From: Bremia lactucae
Lineage: Eukaryota; Oomycota; Peronosporomycetes; Peronosporales; Peronosporaceae
Assembly (NCBI RefSeq): GCF_004359215.1
Contig: NC_090623.1
Span: 446,688-510,687 of the forward strand
DNA: 64,000 bases
Direction of reading: 5' to 3'
Shown: piece after piece, positions 52,851 through 62,374 of the stretch
Layout: the number at the start of each line of letters is the position of its first letter
Position numbering within the stretch: the stretch's first letter is position 1
Position numbers and translations under genes: made by a program
Notes under the pieces: model-generated
The model's input: the letters and a program-made list of their open reading frames with translations, nothing else
Database searches by the model: none
What the model was told of the DNA's origin: nothing

Positions 52851-54240
52851 AAATGAGATCATATCTCGAATCCAAATCAAGGACGAGACAGCGTTCCATA
52901 CTGTCAAAGTCCAGAAACTTTATACCTAAGTTCAATGGAACTTTGGGAACAGTGACCCGAGTCCCTGTCCCTAAGCAAACAGTGTTATTGTATTATCTCC
53001 ATGCGCTCTAAGTACCTCCACGTATTGTTGATTTCCCTCAATAGAAAGGCGTCGAGCATAATTGCAAGACACTCCTGAGTCAATTAAAATTGACCACGGC
53101 TTACCAAAGCCCTTTACAATCGAAATGAGCACCAAGCTAATTGGGGCAAGGTTCTATTTATTCTCACCTCCTTGAGGTTTAACCGAGCCTAGGTCTTCCC
53201 CAGAAGGGCGCCCCGCATCTACTGGGTATCGACGTTTCCCCGCACCGTACCAGATCTCTGGTATAGGTCGGAGTTGGAGCTCTTTCGGGCTTTACGCAAA
53301 TTTCGAAGTGGGCAGGCAGGGCGTAAATGTTTCGTGCATTCGCGCACATAACATCTACGGATGGTCTTATGCTGTTCCACAGCTTGAAGAGCCTCTTCTC
53401 CTTCCTCAACGAGGCTTATAAACATAGGTTCCGCTCTATTAGACGGAACCCATGTGCTCGAAGAGCTTGTTCGGTAAACAGGCGTGCTAACGCGGGCAGA
53501 CTTAAAGTCAAAGTCGGCGCGTAGCGCTATGGCAACTGCCTCTTCGAACGTAGCCGGATGAGATCGGAACAATTCCGTCCGGGCAATGCCTTCATTGAGA
53601 CCCCCCATAAAAAAGGTCACTACAATTGCCTCTTGCACCGGGTCTTGATGCATAGATGCAATGAGAGTTCTCAACTCCTGGACAAAGACCCCCAGGGTTC
53701 TTTTACCCTGCCGAGTCGCTAGGAGTCGTGCTCGCATGCAAAAAGCCTGATCAGGCGGTGCAAACATGCTGGTCACTTGCTGTTTCAGCGAATCCCATGA
53801 GGGGAAAGCGTCGTTTATGGATGTGCTGCACATTAATGCCCACTCTATGGCTCTACCTCCAAGTTTGGACATGGCCATAGCCACATTTGCCTTTCTGGTA
53901 AGAACAAGACGTAATCAATGGACATTTCCATTTGCTCAATTCAAAAAGGGAGATTTTCTCCCTCTTTTCCCTCATTTTTTTTTACATTTACAGTTAGAGG
54001 GCGAGCCCTCGGCTCTGAGTCAGGTACGGAGATGTACCGGGTAGGCATAGATGCCGCTAAAGGGTCCTGTACCTGACCGATCAGGGAGGCTTTGTACCGC
54101 ATGAAAGCTTCAAGCCTTGCATGCAGGACCTCTGGTCCCTGGGAAATAATAAATTCCACGTGCTCAAGCCCGAATAAGATTTTGAGCTTGTCATAAGCGG
54201 CGCGTTGCGCTTCTGACAATTCTGGAACCTCTTTCACTGT
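52851..54240 (-). pseudogene. Gag and protease start of C2
   Basis: Frame 53219-53884 (221 codons) is the best family C Gag: MSKLGGRAIEWALMCSTSIN, LATRQGKRTLGVFVQELRTL, EEAVAIALRADFDFKSARVS and the knuckle area CYVRECTKHLRPAC, in which the second Cys has shifted from the C1 form CYMC. Frame 53941-54237 is the N-terminus ([20 protein letters not shown]). A frameshift at about 53900 separates them. The protease start follows to the left, up to the inversion. Confidence 0.78.
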
Positions 54241-54278
54241 CGTAAAAAATAAGTCTTGTAAAGACTCAGGCGTAGGTT

Positions 54279-54295
54279 GACTACGAGTGCTACCA
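54279..54295 (-). promoter_or_regulatory. Primer-binding site of C2
   Basis: TGGTAGCACTCGTAGTC on minus, two bases from the LTR, identical to C1. Confidence 0.65.
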
Positions 54296-54297
54296 GG

Positions 54298-54782
54298 TGT
54301 AGCGGAGCTATCACGCTCCTAAAGTCAGAGAAAGACTCTCAGACTCAGAGAGTCACTTAGTTCTATTGAGCTTATGGGTTTAACAACTCTGGGAGTCGTA
54401 CATGCTATTAAAGCTTAAGGAATCCTAGTTCAAGGGATTCAGGGGTTCGTAAAGCCAAGTGGCAACTAGTGCCCAAGAGGATATACCTTAGAAAGGCTTC
54501 TATCTCTTACAAATCAATGCGCAAGCCTTAGGAAGGCACTTAACGCTTTAAGATCAATGAGGAACTGCACTTTATTTAATTATTTAAATCTAAAAACCTT
54601 ACCCTAGCTAATTTAAAATAGATTTCGGCCCCAGATTTATATCTGGCGGCGACCACATAATTATTGCCCATATTTAATGGGATTTAAGCAACTAACTATT
54701 TTAAAATTAGATAAAGGGTATTTTACCCATTTAGTAAATGTACCACAACAACGGTTCTCCAACCGATGTGTGCCCCATTACA
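54298..54782 (-). repeat. 5' LTR of C2
   Basis: TGTAGCGGAGCTATC to TGTGCCCCATTACA; 485 bp; collinear with the C1 LTRs. Confidence 0.85.
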
Positions 54783-54832
54783 CTATCAGCTTAAAGACAT
54801 GAACTTTCCCTAGTGACCCTGCCAGTTTAGCA

Positions 54833-55252
54833 GTGGTCAATAAAACTACGTCCTATGACCGACCTCTCGGCGGTATCATAGGCGAGTTTGATGCTAAAAG
54901 CGTGAGCGAGGCTCAACGCTTTTTGATTAAGCGATTAGCCATCACACGAAAAGTCCGTGACGAGATGGCAAGCGCACAGGACAAGCAAAAAGAATATGCT
55001 GACCGAAATGGTCTCAAAATTAACGAACGCTTTAAAGTGGGTGAAAAAGTACTATTAAGTATTGCTACCCTACCTAAAAATGCAATTTTTGTACTACCTG
55101 GAGGTACTACGAAGTTGTTGCACCGTTTCATTGGGCCCTTTAAGGTGGTAATAGAGGTTGGTGACTCAAATTATAGGCTCACCCTTCCCTCGTATATAAA
55201 GACGCGCCGTATTTTAAGTGGGTCGTCTGAAACGGTATGTAGACTCAAATGA
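54833..55252 (+). pseudogene. Integrase C-terminal part of B2
   Basis: An open frame of 139 codons after the catalytic core: IIGEFDAKSVSEAQRFLIKR, DKQKEYADRNGLKINERFKV, then the GPY/F-type module with LLHRFIGPFKVVIEVGD. It reads through the place where B1 has a stop. At about 55200 the frame shifts. Relative to B1, about 480 bp (linker and chromodomain) are missing between about 55320 and 55345. Confidence 0.78.
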
Positions 55253-55313
55253 GCCTCATACCCCCATTCGTCGAAGAAGACGATGGTGACGCCGACTGTG
55301 AGTCTAGCGGCGA

Positions 55314-56312
55314 TCAGATGAGGGAGACGGTGAATTTACTTGGTGACTGCCTATGAAAAGGAGCACCAGCTGAGGCCTCTTCGCTAGTCTCAAATGGACT
55401 AGCAGAAGTAGCGTAGTGAGAAGAAACAGGGGGTACAGTACCGCCCATGATTTCTTTCACACGCAAGCGGGCGATATTAATTCGCTGCGACCGCTGTATC
55501 ATCGCATCGGAATGCGGATGAATGCGGCGCAAGAATTTCGCCTCGTATTGGTCGGGCGTTTCATTTAAACGCAACACGACCGGGTCTTCCATAATTTAAT
55601 GACACCATAATAGTTTTGAGCATTTAGAAAAGCGCGTTTTTTGAGCGACGCTATTGTCCCGTTTACACGAGGCCATTCAGAGAGAGGGAGCATAAGTGAT
55701 ATGCCACCCGTCACACAGCCACGTTTAATACGGCTGGCTTGTGACAGCGACTAAGCACATTCACGCGTCGTCGGCGGAGCGTTACGCTCAGAATCCTCTA
55801 TGTCAGAACCATTATGGATAATGGTCTGAGCAAAAGACGGTGTGGTTTTACCCAACGGAGAAGCGGCTGCGCCTTTATGGGCAGCGCTCGCAATAACCGT
55901 CGCTGCGCTATCCAGCGCAGACGACGAGACAGCATTCGTAAGTGTTGCTGTCTCCATGTTATGAGCAATGATAGAAGTTTGGATGGGCAATAATGTGCCA
56001 TCATCCTTCCTCGTGAGATCCTTGTCCGCATCATTACTTTGAGGTGACGGCAACGGTCTCGACTCATTGTAGTCGACAATGAGCGACGGATCAACATCCT
56101 CACTGATTAAGTGGGATGAATCCTTAAGCCCCGTTAACGCGACAGCAGCAGTAGCGGTCGGCGTTTCAGCTAAGGCATTGGACGCTGCAGGGCGTGTTAA
56201 CGCGGCGCGCGCGCTAAATGCAAGAGTTAGTGGGCGTCTTCGCAGACGACCCTCCAACGTTGCCCATGTAGGTGGCACCTTTGGCGCCGTGTATGAAAAC
56301 AGAGGTCGCTAG
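55314..56312 (-). pseudogene. Antisense ORF of family B (B2 copy), unknown product
   Basis: The first frame (55751-56278, 175 codons) starts about 100-134 bp inside the LTR: MPPTWATLEGRLRRRPL, AVALTGLKDSSHLISEDVDP, LPIQTSIIAHNMETATLTNA, then Ala-rich text and SDIEDSERNAPPTTREC. After a frameshift at about 55600-55750, a second frame (55314-55592) starts MEDPVVLRLNETPDQYEAKF and continues with RRIHPHSDAMIQRSQRINIA. B1 conserves both parts. The acidic Ser-rich motifs and Ala tracts point to a disordered protein; no domain is recognised. Confidence 0.58.
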
Positions 56313-56411
56313 AGTGAATCAGAGACTTAGCGGCGCGTAAAGCTGCTCGCAGTTCCTCTCTCTACTCTGTCGAATTTAAAAATGTAAATTCGTTCTTAAA
56401 GAGGGGGATGG

Positions 56412-56964
56412 TGTAACGGGCTAGAGTTGCCCTAATGTTACACAGTCCCCATTAAGTACATTTGGTACTTAAGGGGATGGTCAATTACTAAATAATAGTA
56501 ATTAGACCCAACACTCGGGTGTGGTGCACATTTGTGACCAACCCTTGTGGATGTGATGCACATGGGTGCATTCACATTAGGAGGGATGACGCCCAGCGTC
56601 ATCCATGATGACGGCTAGCGTCATCAGTTACGCGAGGTATCTATAAAGATACGCTCGCAATACATATTAAATGATATCTATAGAGATATCATTTTAATTG
56701 GTAAAAATAGGTATTTGTATTTAATTCTATTAAATATAAATCAGTCTGAAATTTACTACCTACTTGGTAAGTGCGCACGAGGAGACGGATTACCGCTCCC
56801 GTGACGTCACTTCACCAGAGTTCTTAGTGTGTTGGGTGAGGTCGCTTGCGCGCCCACCACAACTACCTCACTGCACGCAAGAGAAGCAGGTGCAAACCGC
56901 TTCCTCGCTGTGCTAGGGTGTGTGCTAAGTAGAGCGTGGCCGCATTGCGACGTGCCCGCCTACA
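56412..56964 (+). repeat. 3' LTR of B2
   Basis: TGTAACGGGCTAGAGTTGCC to GTGCCCGCCTACA, 553 bp, after the purine tract AAGAGGGGGATGG. It cuts a host gene at 56965. Confidence 0.86.
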
Positions 56965-57446
56965 ATATCTATTGTTTCCTTTCGAACGAAGAACCACTTG
57001 GAAAAATCCGGTTCAATGCTGCAAATCTCGAGATCCATGCCACCAGTTTGCCACCTCCTGATATCCAAATAGTGCCCAATCGAGCTCATATGCTCGTATG
57101 TTATGCCAATCGATTGCTTGATTTTCTTCTGTGCTGGTTCCACATGCATCTCCGCTCGACGCTGCGTCGGCACTTGTATGATGATGGAATCGTCCTCATC
57201 TATTCCAAGTTCTCTCAAAGGTAACGACAACTTAGGAGGATTCTGACCATTGGTATGAGCTGCCCTATTCGCGAAGACGATGAGGGATAAAGCGATGACA
57301 TTCTCAGAAAAAAGACGAGAGAATTTTGCAAACACAGCGTCCCGAAATCGAGCAACATTGGCATTTTCAGCGCAATCAACGAAGTCGACTGTGCCAACTG
57401 TGTTGCCTTCTCCATCCACCAGTTGGAACTACACTTCACGTGACAT
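56965..57446 (-). pseudogene. Crinkler-like (CRN) effector header, truncated and with early stop
   Basis: Minus-strand reading of about 160 codons. It has the features of the ubiquitin-like header of oomycete Crinkler-type proteins: an N-terminal VDGEGNTVGTVDFVD strand region, ARFRDAVFAKFSRL, then IVFANRAAH in the place of the usual LFLAK-like area, and a hydrophobic end of the header (DDSIIIQVP). The in-frame Met at 57446 is followed by a TAG at codon 6. Downstream, QSIGITYEHMSSIGHYLDI and KWFFVRKETID continue, then the B2 LTR cuts the gene. The C-terminal effector domain is absent. CRN proteins are secreted and act in host nuclei; this copy looks dead. The family assignment rests on pattern only. 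Confidence 0.45.
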
Positions 57447-57785
57447 ATTCAAATTTACGAATGCCTGTTCTAGAAATAACCTGTAAAACAACCTTAAATG
57501 TGGTTGAATGCTATCGACGCTTTCTAGATTTAGGCCTCTTTAATCCGGTTATCTCTTCATCTGAATAAACACTTCATGACGTTACTTCTATTGATTTTGA
57601 TAGGCGTGAAGTTGCTCGCATGACATGATAAGTATCAAATTTTAAGTATCATGAAAATAGGCGAGTTCTATGATGTTAGCATAATTTCGGTGGAAAACGA
57701 CATGTAGGATGCTGGCGTTGACGACTCCGACTGCGATAAGAAGCTAAACCAATACAAGAGCCATCGGCTATGACCAGAGGCTTTG
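57447..57785. other. Upstream sequence of the CRN-like pseudogene
   Basis: About 340 bp without a gene. It may hold the old promoter of the CRN-like gene. It ends at the A5 LTR. Confidence 0.5.
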
Positions 57786-58182
57786 TGTAACGGGGTGTAC
57801 CGTTACATTGAATTAACACTTAAAGGTTGTTAATCACTATATTATCTAAAGGTAGATAATATTTGGAGAATATTACTTTACATGGTAATACTCTAAAAGC
57901 TTATCCATTGGTAGATATAGAACATTCTATCAACTTTCTCCGCGGTCCAGTCGACGCTGGACGCGCGCAAAGAGAAAGACATATAAAACTTTTAGTACAT
58001 GTTTTGCATTAGTTTATAATTTAGTTAGTATTAAGTAGATAGCGAGTGTTTTGAAGAGTAGACTTCCTCTGCAGTCTACTCACGTACTAGTGCAAGTGAA
58101 GTGACGTGAGGCACCACTCGCACTGAGGCAGTGCCAAGTGGACTTGTTCTGAAGCAGTACAAGTCGGCAGTGCCCCGTTACA
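57786..58182 (+). repeat. 5' LTR of A5, family A (subfamily I)
   Basis: TGTAACGGGGTGTACCGTTACA at the start, AGTGCCCCGTTACA at the end, 397 bp. The R/U5 part has TTTCTCCGCGGTCCAGTCGA, as in A1, A2 and A4. Confidence 0.85.
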
Positions 58183-58184
58183 CC

Positions 58185-58202
58185 TGGTAGCACTTTGTAG
58201 TC
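58185..58202 (+). promoter_or_regulatory. Primer-binding site of A5
   Basis: TGGTAGCACTTTGTAGTC, two bases after the LTR, the same as A1. Confidence 0.65.
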
Positions 58203-58232
58203 CGTCCAAGGACCACAGTTCCATCATCTAAC

Positions 58233-59553
58233 ATGGACATGTTAGATGATAATGGAAATTCGCGTCACGTTTCGCGTGATAGCTACTCCTTTCTATGTGA
58301 CATAGAAAGGAGTGCGATCGAACGAATGAGTTCGACCATAGGGAACGATGCCATCTTGGCCATGATGTCCGGTTTGGACAGAGATGCCCTCCATTCAGCC
58401 ATCGCCAAGTTCATCCAACATGAACTTGATGAGATGAAGGAGAAGGTAGCCTTGCTGAATCAGCAAGGCTCTTAACAGGCAGAACTGTTGAGGTTACAAC
58501 AGGTACAGACCCCTGTACCTGGGATGACGCACACGCGTCATCTTGAAACTTTAAAGATTGACATCTCTAACTATAGGGGAGTCGAAGAAGACTTCCTCTT
58601 AATATGGTTTGTCGAGTTTTTCTTTGCAAGGCTCATGGTAATGGCCCGCGTTGCCAGTTCAGTGGCTGCTCATGCAGCTCTCAGGGTGGCGGCTTCTGAA
58701 AATCAGTAAAGGAATGGTCAATCCCAACGTAAATAAAGATAGATATGACATAAATCGACTTAATATCTATTTTAGGGGTATACTTTTGGTGTCGCTTCAC
58801 GTGCATTAGAAGGATTTGCGATGCCATAAGGGTCGTCAAATCGTCGGCGAGCCAATGCAAGTCGCATTTGCTTAGTCAAATTTGGCAGGTCGTGCCGAAA
58901 CTTGGGCATTGGGCCTTCAGTTGCGCGACCCATAAGTCTTTGGGTCGCTAGAGGTTTTTAAAACCCGGCTCAAACAGACGTTTGAACCACCTAAAGCTGA
59001 GTTCAGAGCTCGTTCAGAGCTTCTGAAACTTAAGCAAGGCAAGCGTGATGTGCACGCATATGCCCAGCACATACGACTCTTAGCGAGTTGTATTACCAAT
59101 AACCCAGTCCATGAACACACGTTGATTACGGTGTTCATGCAAGGTCTTACGGATGGTCCCGTAAAGACCCACCTGTTCCGCTTGGAACTGGATACGCTTG
59201 AAGAAGCAATATCCGTAGCGGAACAGGAGGACTTTAGCTTGAGACAGGCTCAAGCAAGTTCGTCATCATATCGTCCACCTAGACGACACGAACTAGGAGG
59301 TCCAGAACCCATGGACCTTTCCTATGTCGAAAGCGAGAAACCTCGCTTTTCGAATAATAAGCGATCGCAGAAATGCCATCGCTGCCAAAAATTGGGACAT
59401 TACGCTCATGAGTGTAGTGCCCCACGCCCAGCACCAAAAGGTACTGAACGTAATTTTGGACCGTATGCCAAAAAGGGCAACGGTCGCGGATCCGACGTTG
59501 TTGCGAAATCGCAACAGCGAGGCGGACCGCCAAAAAATGGTCGGGGTCAGTAG
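58233..59553 (+). pseudogene. Gag of A5
   Basis: The start Met at 58233 follows the primer-binding site by 30 bp; the frame reads MDMLDDNGNSRHVSRD, ALHSAIAKFIQHELDEMKEK, then a stop at 58473. It goes on at 58488 with VPGMTHTRHLETLKIDISN and is broken by a foreign insertion (58617-58818). From about 58823 the capsid core resumes, and frame 59050-59553 ends gag with MHAYAQHIRLLASCITNNPV, EPMDLSYVESEKPRF, and the zinc knuckle CHRCQKLGHYAHEC (CX2CX4HX4C), followed by a basic tail. It shows the expected full order of a gypsy Gag. Confidence 0.8.
58617..58818. other. Foreign insertion of about 202 bp inside A5 gag
   Basis: Absent from A1 and A2 at the same site. The left part is of unknown origin. 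The right end (GTGTCGCTTCACGTGCATTA then GAAGGATTTG) is like the protease linker of family C (38402-38431), so the insert is at least partly copied from a C element. No target duplication is visible. Confidence 0.65.
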
Positions 59554-59613
59554 GGGCGCAACGCCCTACTGATCCAGCAACCTCAAAAGAATTTGCAAAT
59601 CTTTTGACTAAAC

Positions 59614-59807
59614 TTGCTCCAGACACACAATAAATTATATGTCTCTGCACCTGGTGATGAGGTATCCCTCATCACCTTGAACTTAATAGTGACGAATAAT
59701 TTGTCACTTAAAGCCCTAGTGGACTGCGGAGCGTCGAATAACTTTATTCGTCGCCAGTCACTAGAGGGTAGAAGGCTTAAATATGTTGAGCGCGACATCC
59801 CTCCAAC
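59614..59807 (+). pseudogene. Aspartic protease start of A5, cut by gap
   Basis: In frame: LYVSAPGDEVSLITLNLIVT, then the catalytic site LKALVDCGASNNFIRRQSLE, where D-C-G-A replaces the usual D-T/S-G-A. Continues RRLKYVERDIPP to the gap. The Cys at the second position is seen in both A1 and A5, so it is a family trait. Confidence 0.75.
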
Positions 59808-60454
59808 NNNNNNNNNNNNNNNNNNNNNNNNNNNNNNNNNNNNNNNNNNNNNNNNNNNNNNNNNNNNNNNNNNNNNNNNNNNNNNNNNNNNNNNNNNNNN
59901 NNNNNNNNNNNNNNNNNNNNNNNNNNNNNNNNNNNNNNNNNNNNNNNNNNNNNNNNNNNNNNNNNNNNNNNNNNNNNNNNNNNNNNNNNNNNNNNNNNNN
60001 NNNNNNNNNNNNNNNNNNNNNNNNNNNNNNNNNNNNNNNNNNNNNNNNNNNNNNNNNNNNNNNNNNNNNNNNNNNNNNNNNNNNNNNNNNNNNNNNNNNN
60101 NNNNNNNNNNNNNNNNNNNNNNNNNNNNNNNNNNNNNNNNNNNNNNNNNNNNNNNNNNNNNNNNNNNNNNNNNNNNNNNNNNNNNNNNNNNNNNNNNNNN
60201 NNNNNNNNNNNNNNNNNNNNNNNNNNNNNNNNNNNNNNNNNNNNNNNNNNNNNNNNNNNNNNNNNNNNNNNNNNNNNNNNNNNNNNNNNNNNNNNNNNNN
60301 NNNNNNNNNNNNNNNNNNNNNNNNNNNNNNNNNNNNNNNNNNNNNNNNNNNNNNNNNNNNNNNNNNNNNNNNNNNNNNNNNNNNNNNNNNNNNNNNNNNN
60401 NNNNNNNNNNNNNNNNNNNNNNNNNNNNNNNNNNNNNNNNNNNNNNNNNNNNNN
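59808..60454. other. Assembly gap (647 N)
   Basis: Lies between protease start and linker of A5. The A1 counterpart has about 890 bp here, so the gap size is plausible for the missing part if A5 is somewhat shorter. Flanks are not duplicated. Confidence 0.95.
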
Positions 60455-61437
60455 GGATCGAGAGTAGGCGCTTCTACTCTTGATCTGTATGCGCCTCCGA
60501 AGTTAACTTCGGAGATAACTCAATTACCAACCCTAGAACCTAAGCGGTTCTTGAGAGATCTGCATTGTGGGAAAATCAAGCAGATCTGCGTACTCGTCAC
60601 AGAGGACGATTACGTAACCGACATTCGGTCAGCGGTAATTTTTGCAGAGAACGAACGGGTTCTCAGCAGCTCATCGATGGACGAAAGTGTCCTCAATGTG
60701 AAGACTCGGATTGAAAGATACAGTACTCAATCTTGGGAGTCACTCAAGGGAAATCCTGTATACGAGGATTTAATTGAATTCAGGGATGTTTTCTCTGCTT
60801 GGTTCCATACGAGTTACCTAAGGATAAAGGCACTCGACATGAGATCGAGCTCAAACCGGGCTCGAAGTACTGTGTCATGAAGCAGTGGCCACTGCCTCGT
60901 GAACAAGTACTTGCGATCGACAAATTCTTTGCCGATCGGGTAAAAGTGGGCCATGTGAGGGAATCAACTTCCCCACATAGCTCTCCGACCTTCTGTGTGC
61001 GAAAGGCCACAGGAGGGTGGCGGATAGTGCACGCATTCAATAAACTGAATGCTGCAACGATACCGGCTCAAACGCCGATACCGAGAAAAGACGTAATCAT
61101 AGACGGTATGTCTAAGAGTACTATCTTTTCTTCTATGGATCTGATGGATGGGTTCTATCAAATCCTTATGCGTGAGCTGGACATCCCGTACACAGCAGTG
61201 AGCACCCCCAGTGGGATGCTCAGGGAATGGCTAGTGATGCCTCAGGGGCTTAATAACGCCCCAGCAACATTCAACAGATGTGTAACAAATCTGTTGAGAC
61301 CGGTGCGGGATTTCGCACCGAGTTATTTCGACGATGTATTCGTCCATAACCAGGCCATGGATTGTAAAACGGACGTGGAAGTTCATAAAACTCACGTTCG
61401 TCAGGTTCTTACACTTATGCGAAAGCATAAGTTGTAG
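60455..61437 (+). pseudogene. Linker and reverse transcriptase of A5, truncated
   Basis: The first frame has EPKRFLRDLHCGKIKQICVL and SMDESVLNVKTRIERYSTQS, up to a frameshift at about 60795. The second frame, 60799-61437 (212 codons), is the best RT in the window: KYCVMKQWPLPREQVLAIDK, SPTFCVRKATGGWRIVHAFN, KSTIFSSMDLMDGFYQILMR with the first catalytic Asp, EWLVMPQGLNNAPATF, and SYFDDVF at 61321-61338 with the catalytic pair. It stops at MRKHKL, where the deletion junction lies. The thumb, RNase H and integrase are missing. Confidence 0.85.
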
Positions 61438-61804
61438 GAGACCGTACGGGCGATAAGGCATCATCCTCATCGTTGGATCCAAATAGACTGTTTACTCGTC
61501 TATCAGAATGAGCCCTCTCATTCGAAGGCTCATAGTCAGCCGCCTGACGGATATCAGGCGACTGTTCCATTCTCCCCGAGTCGGCCATTTAATCCGACTC
61601 GCACTCGTAGTCGACCTCTAAAGAGGGGTCGTATTCACGTGGTGAATCACCACGGGCACTCGCAATACCAAGTGTTGTGCGAGTGGAAGACACTACGGTA
61701 GACGGAGCGTCTACCGCAAGAGATAGCAGTGCGTCACCCGCGGCTGCACGAACCGCAGCCGAAGGCTCAACACTATTATCACCCCGCATGAATTGTTCCA
61801 TCAT
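61438..61804 (-). pseudogene. Antisense ORF of family A (A5 copy), N-terminal part
   Basis: Starts on minus at 61804, 121 bp inside the 3' LTR: MMEQFMRGDNSVEPSAAVRA, then AGDALLSLAVDAPSTVV and EYDPSLEVDYECESD, followed by a frameshift and decayed text equivalent to the acidic FGSDDED stretch of A1 and A4. The junction with RT falls within that stretch. It is a diverged version, in keeping with the subfamily II LTR beside it. Confidence 0.58.
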
Positions 61805-61924
61805 GCGATGGAATTTAAAATGTTGGATCTGACCAATCCAAACATTTTAAGAAAATTTAGTGGTCGTTTAGCGACCACTCCATCTAATGACATTCAGAGT
61901 GATTGTCGTTTAAAGGAGGGGTGA

Positions 61925-62374
61925 TGTGACGGGGTGCATCGTTGCATGAAATTAACACTTAAGGGTTGTTAATTAATATATTATCTAAAAGGTAGATAAT
62001 AGTTGGAGGATATTACTTTATATAGTAATATCCTAAATTCTTACTTATAAATAGGTATAGGCTATTATGTCTATTTATTCCGCAGACTAATCAGCTGCGG
62101 AAGCAATCAAAGAGAGTTACAAGAAAAGAAAGATAAGAATTCATTTACATGTTTAGTATTAGTTTATAGTTAAGTCAACATTTACAAAGATAGATTAAGA
62201 GACACTTAACTATATTAATACATTTTCATTTTGCCCTCTCAAGTTAACTTGTCTTAAAAGAAGTTTTCCTCTATACGTACAGTGTTCGTCATCTAACGGA
62301 AAGCACCACTCACAACTGAAGCAGTGTGAAGTGGACTTGTACTGAAACAGTACAAGTCGTAGTGCCCCGTTACA
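61925..62374 (+). repeat. 3' LTR of A5, family A (subfamily II)
   Basis: TGTGACGGGGTGCATCG to TAGTGCCCCGTTACA, 450 bp, after the purine tract AAAGGAGGGGTGA. Its R/U5 text TCCGCAGACTAATCAGCTGC matches the LTR at 46833-47281 rather than the A5 5' LTR. Confidence 0.85.

Larger units (their letters stand above)
50627..54782 (-). mobile_element. Ty3/gypsy element C2, minus strand, 5' two thirds
   Basis: From the 5' LTR (54298-54782) leftwards: gag, protease with an inversion, linker, RT and start of RNase H at the gap. Integrase, the antisense frame and the 3' LTR are missing. The right LTR abuts B2 internal sequence that starts in the middle of integrase, so C2 inserted into B2. It is collinear with C1 and close to it in sequence. 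Confidence 0.83.
54783..56964 (+). mobile_element. Ty3/gypsy element B2, 3' part, interrupted by C2
   Basis: Plus-strand sequence equal in layout to B1 from about position 326 onward: integrase C-terminal half, antisense frame, polypurine tract, LTR. The left edge is the C2 LTR. Its chromodomain has been deleted. Confidence 0.83.
57786..62374 (+). mobile_element. Ty3/gypsy retrotransposon A5, internally deleted and chimeric, plus strand
   Basis: It has 5' LTR 57786-58182, primer-binding site, gag, protease, a gap of 647 N, RT to its catalytic region, then a deletion junction at 61438-61450. This removes the RT end, RNase H and integrase and leads straight to the antisense frame, polypurine tract and 3' LTR (61925-62374). 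The two LTRs belong to different subfamilies. Flanking 5-mers (CTTTG and CTTCT) do not match. Confidence 0.83.

Noticed and set aside
59614..60880. Long frames across the second large gap
   Set aside because: Same reason: they run through 647 N. Only the flanking protease and RT parts are supported.
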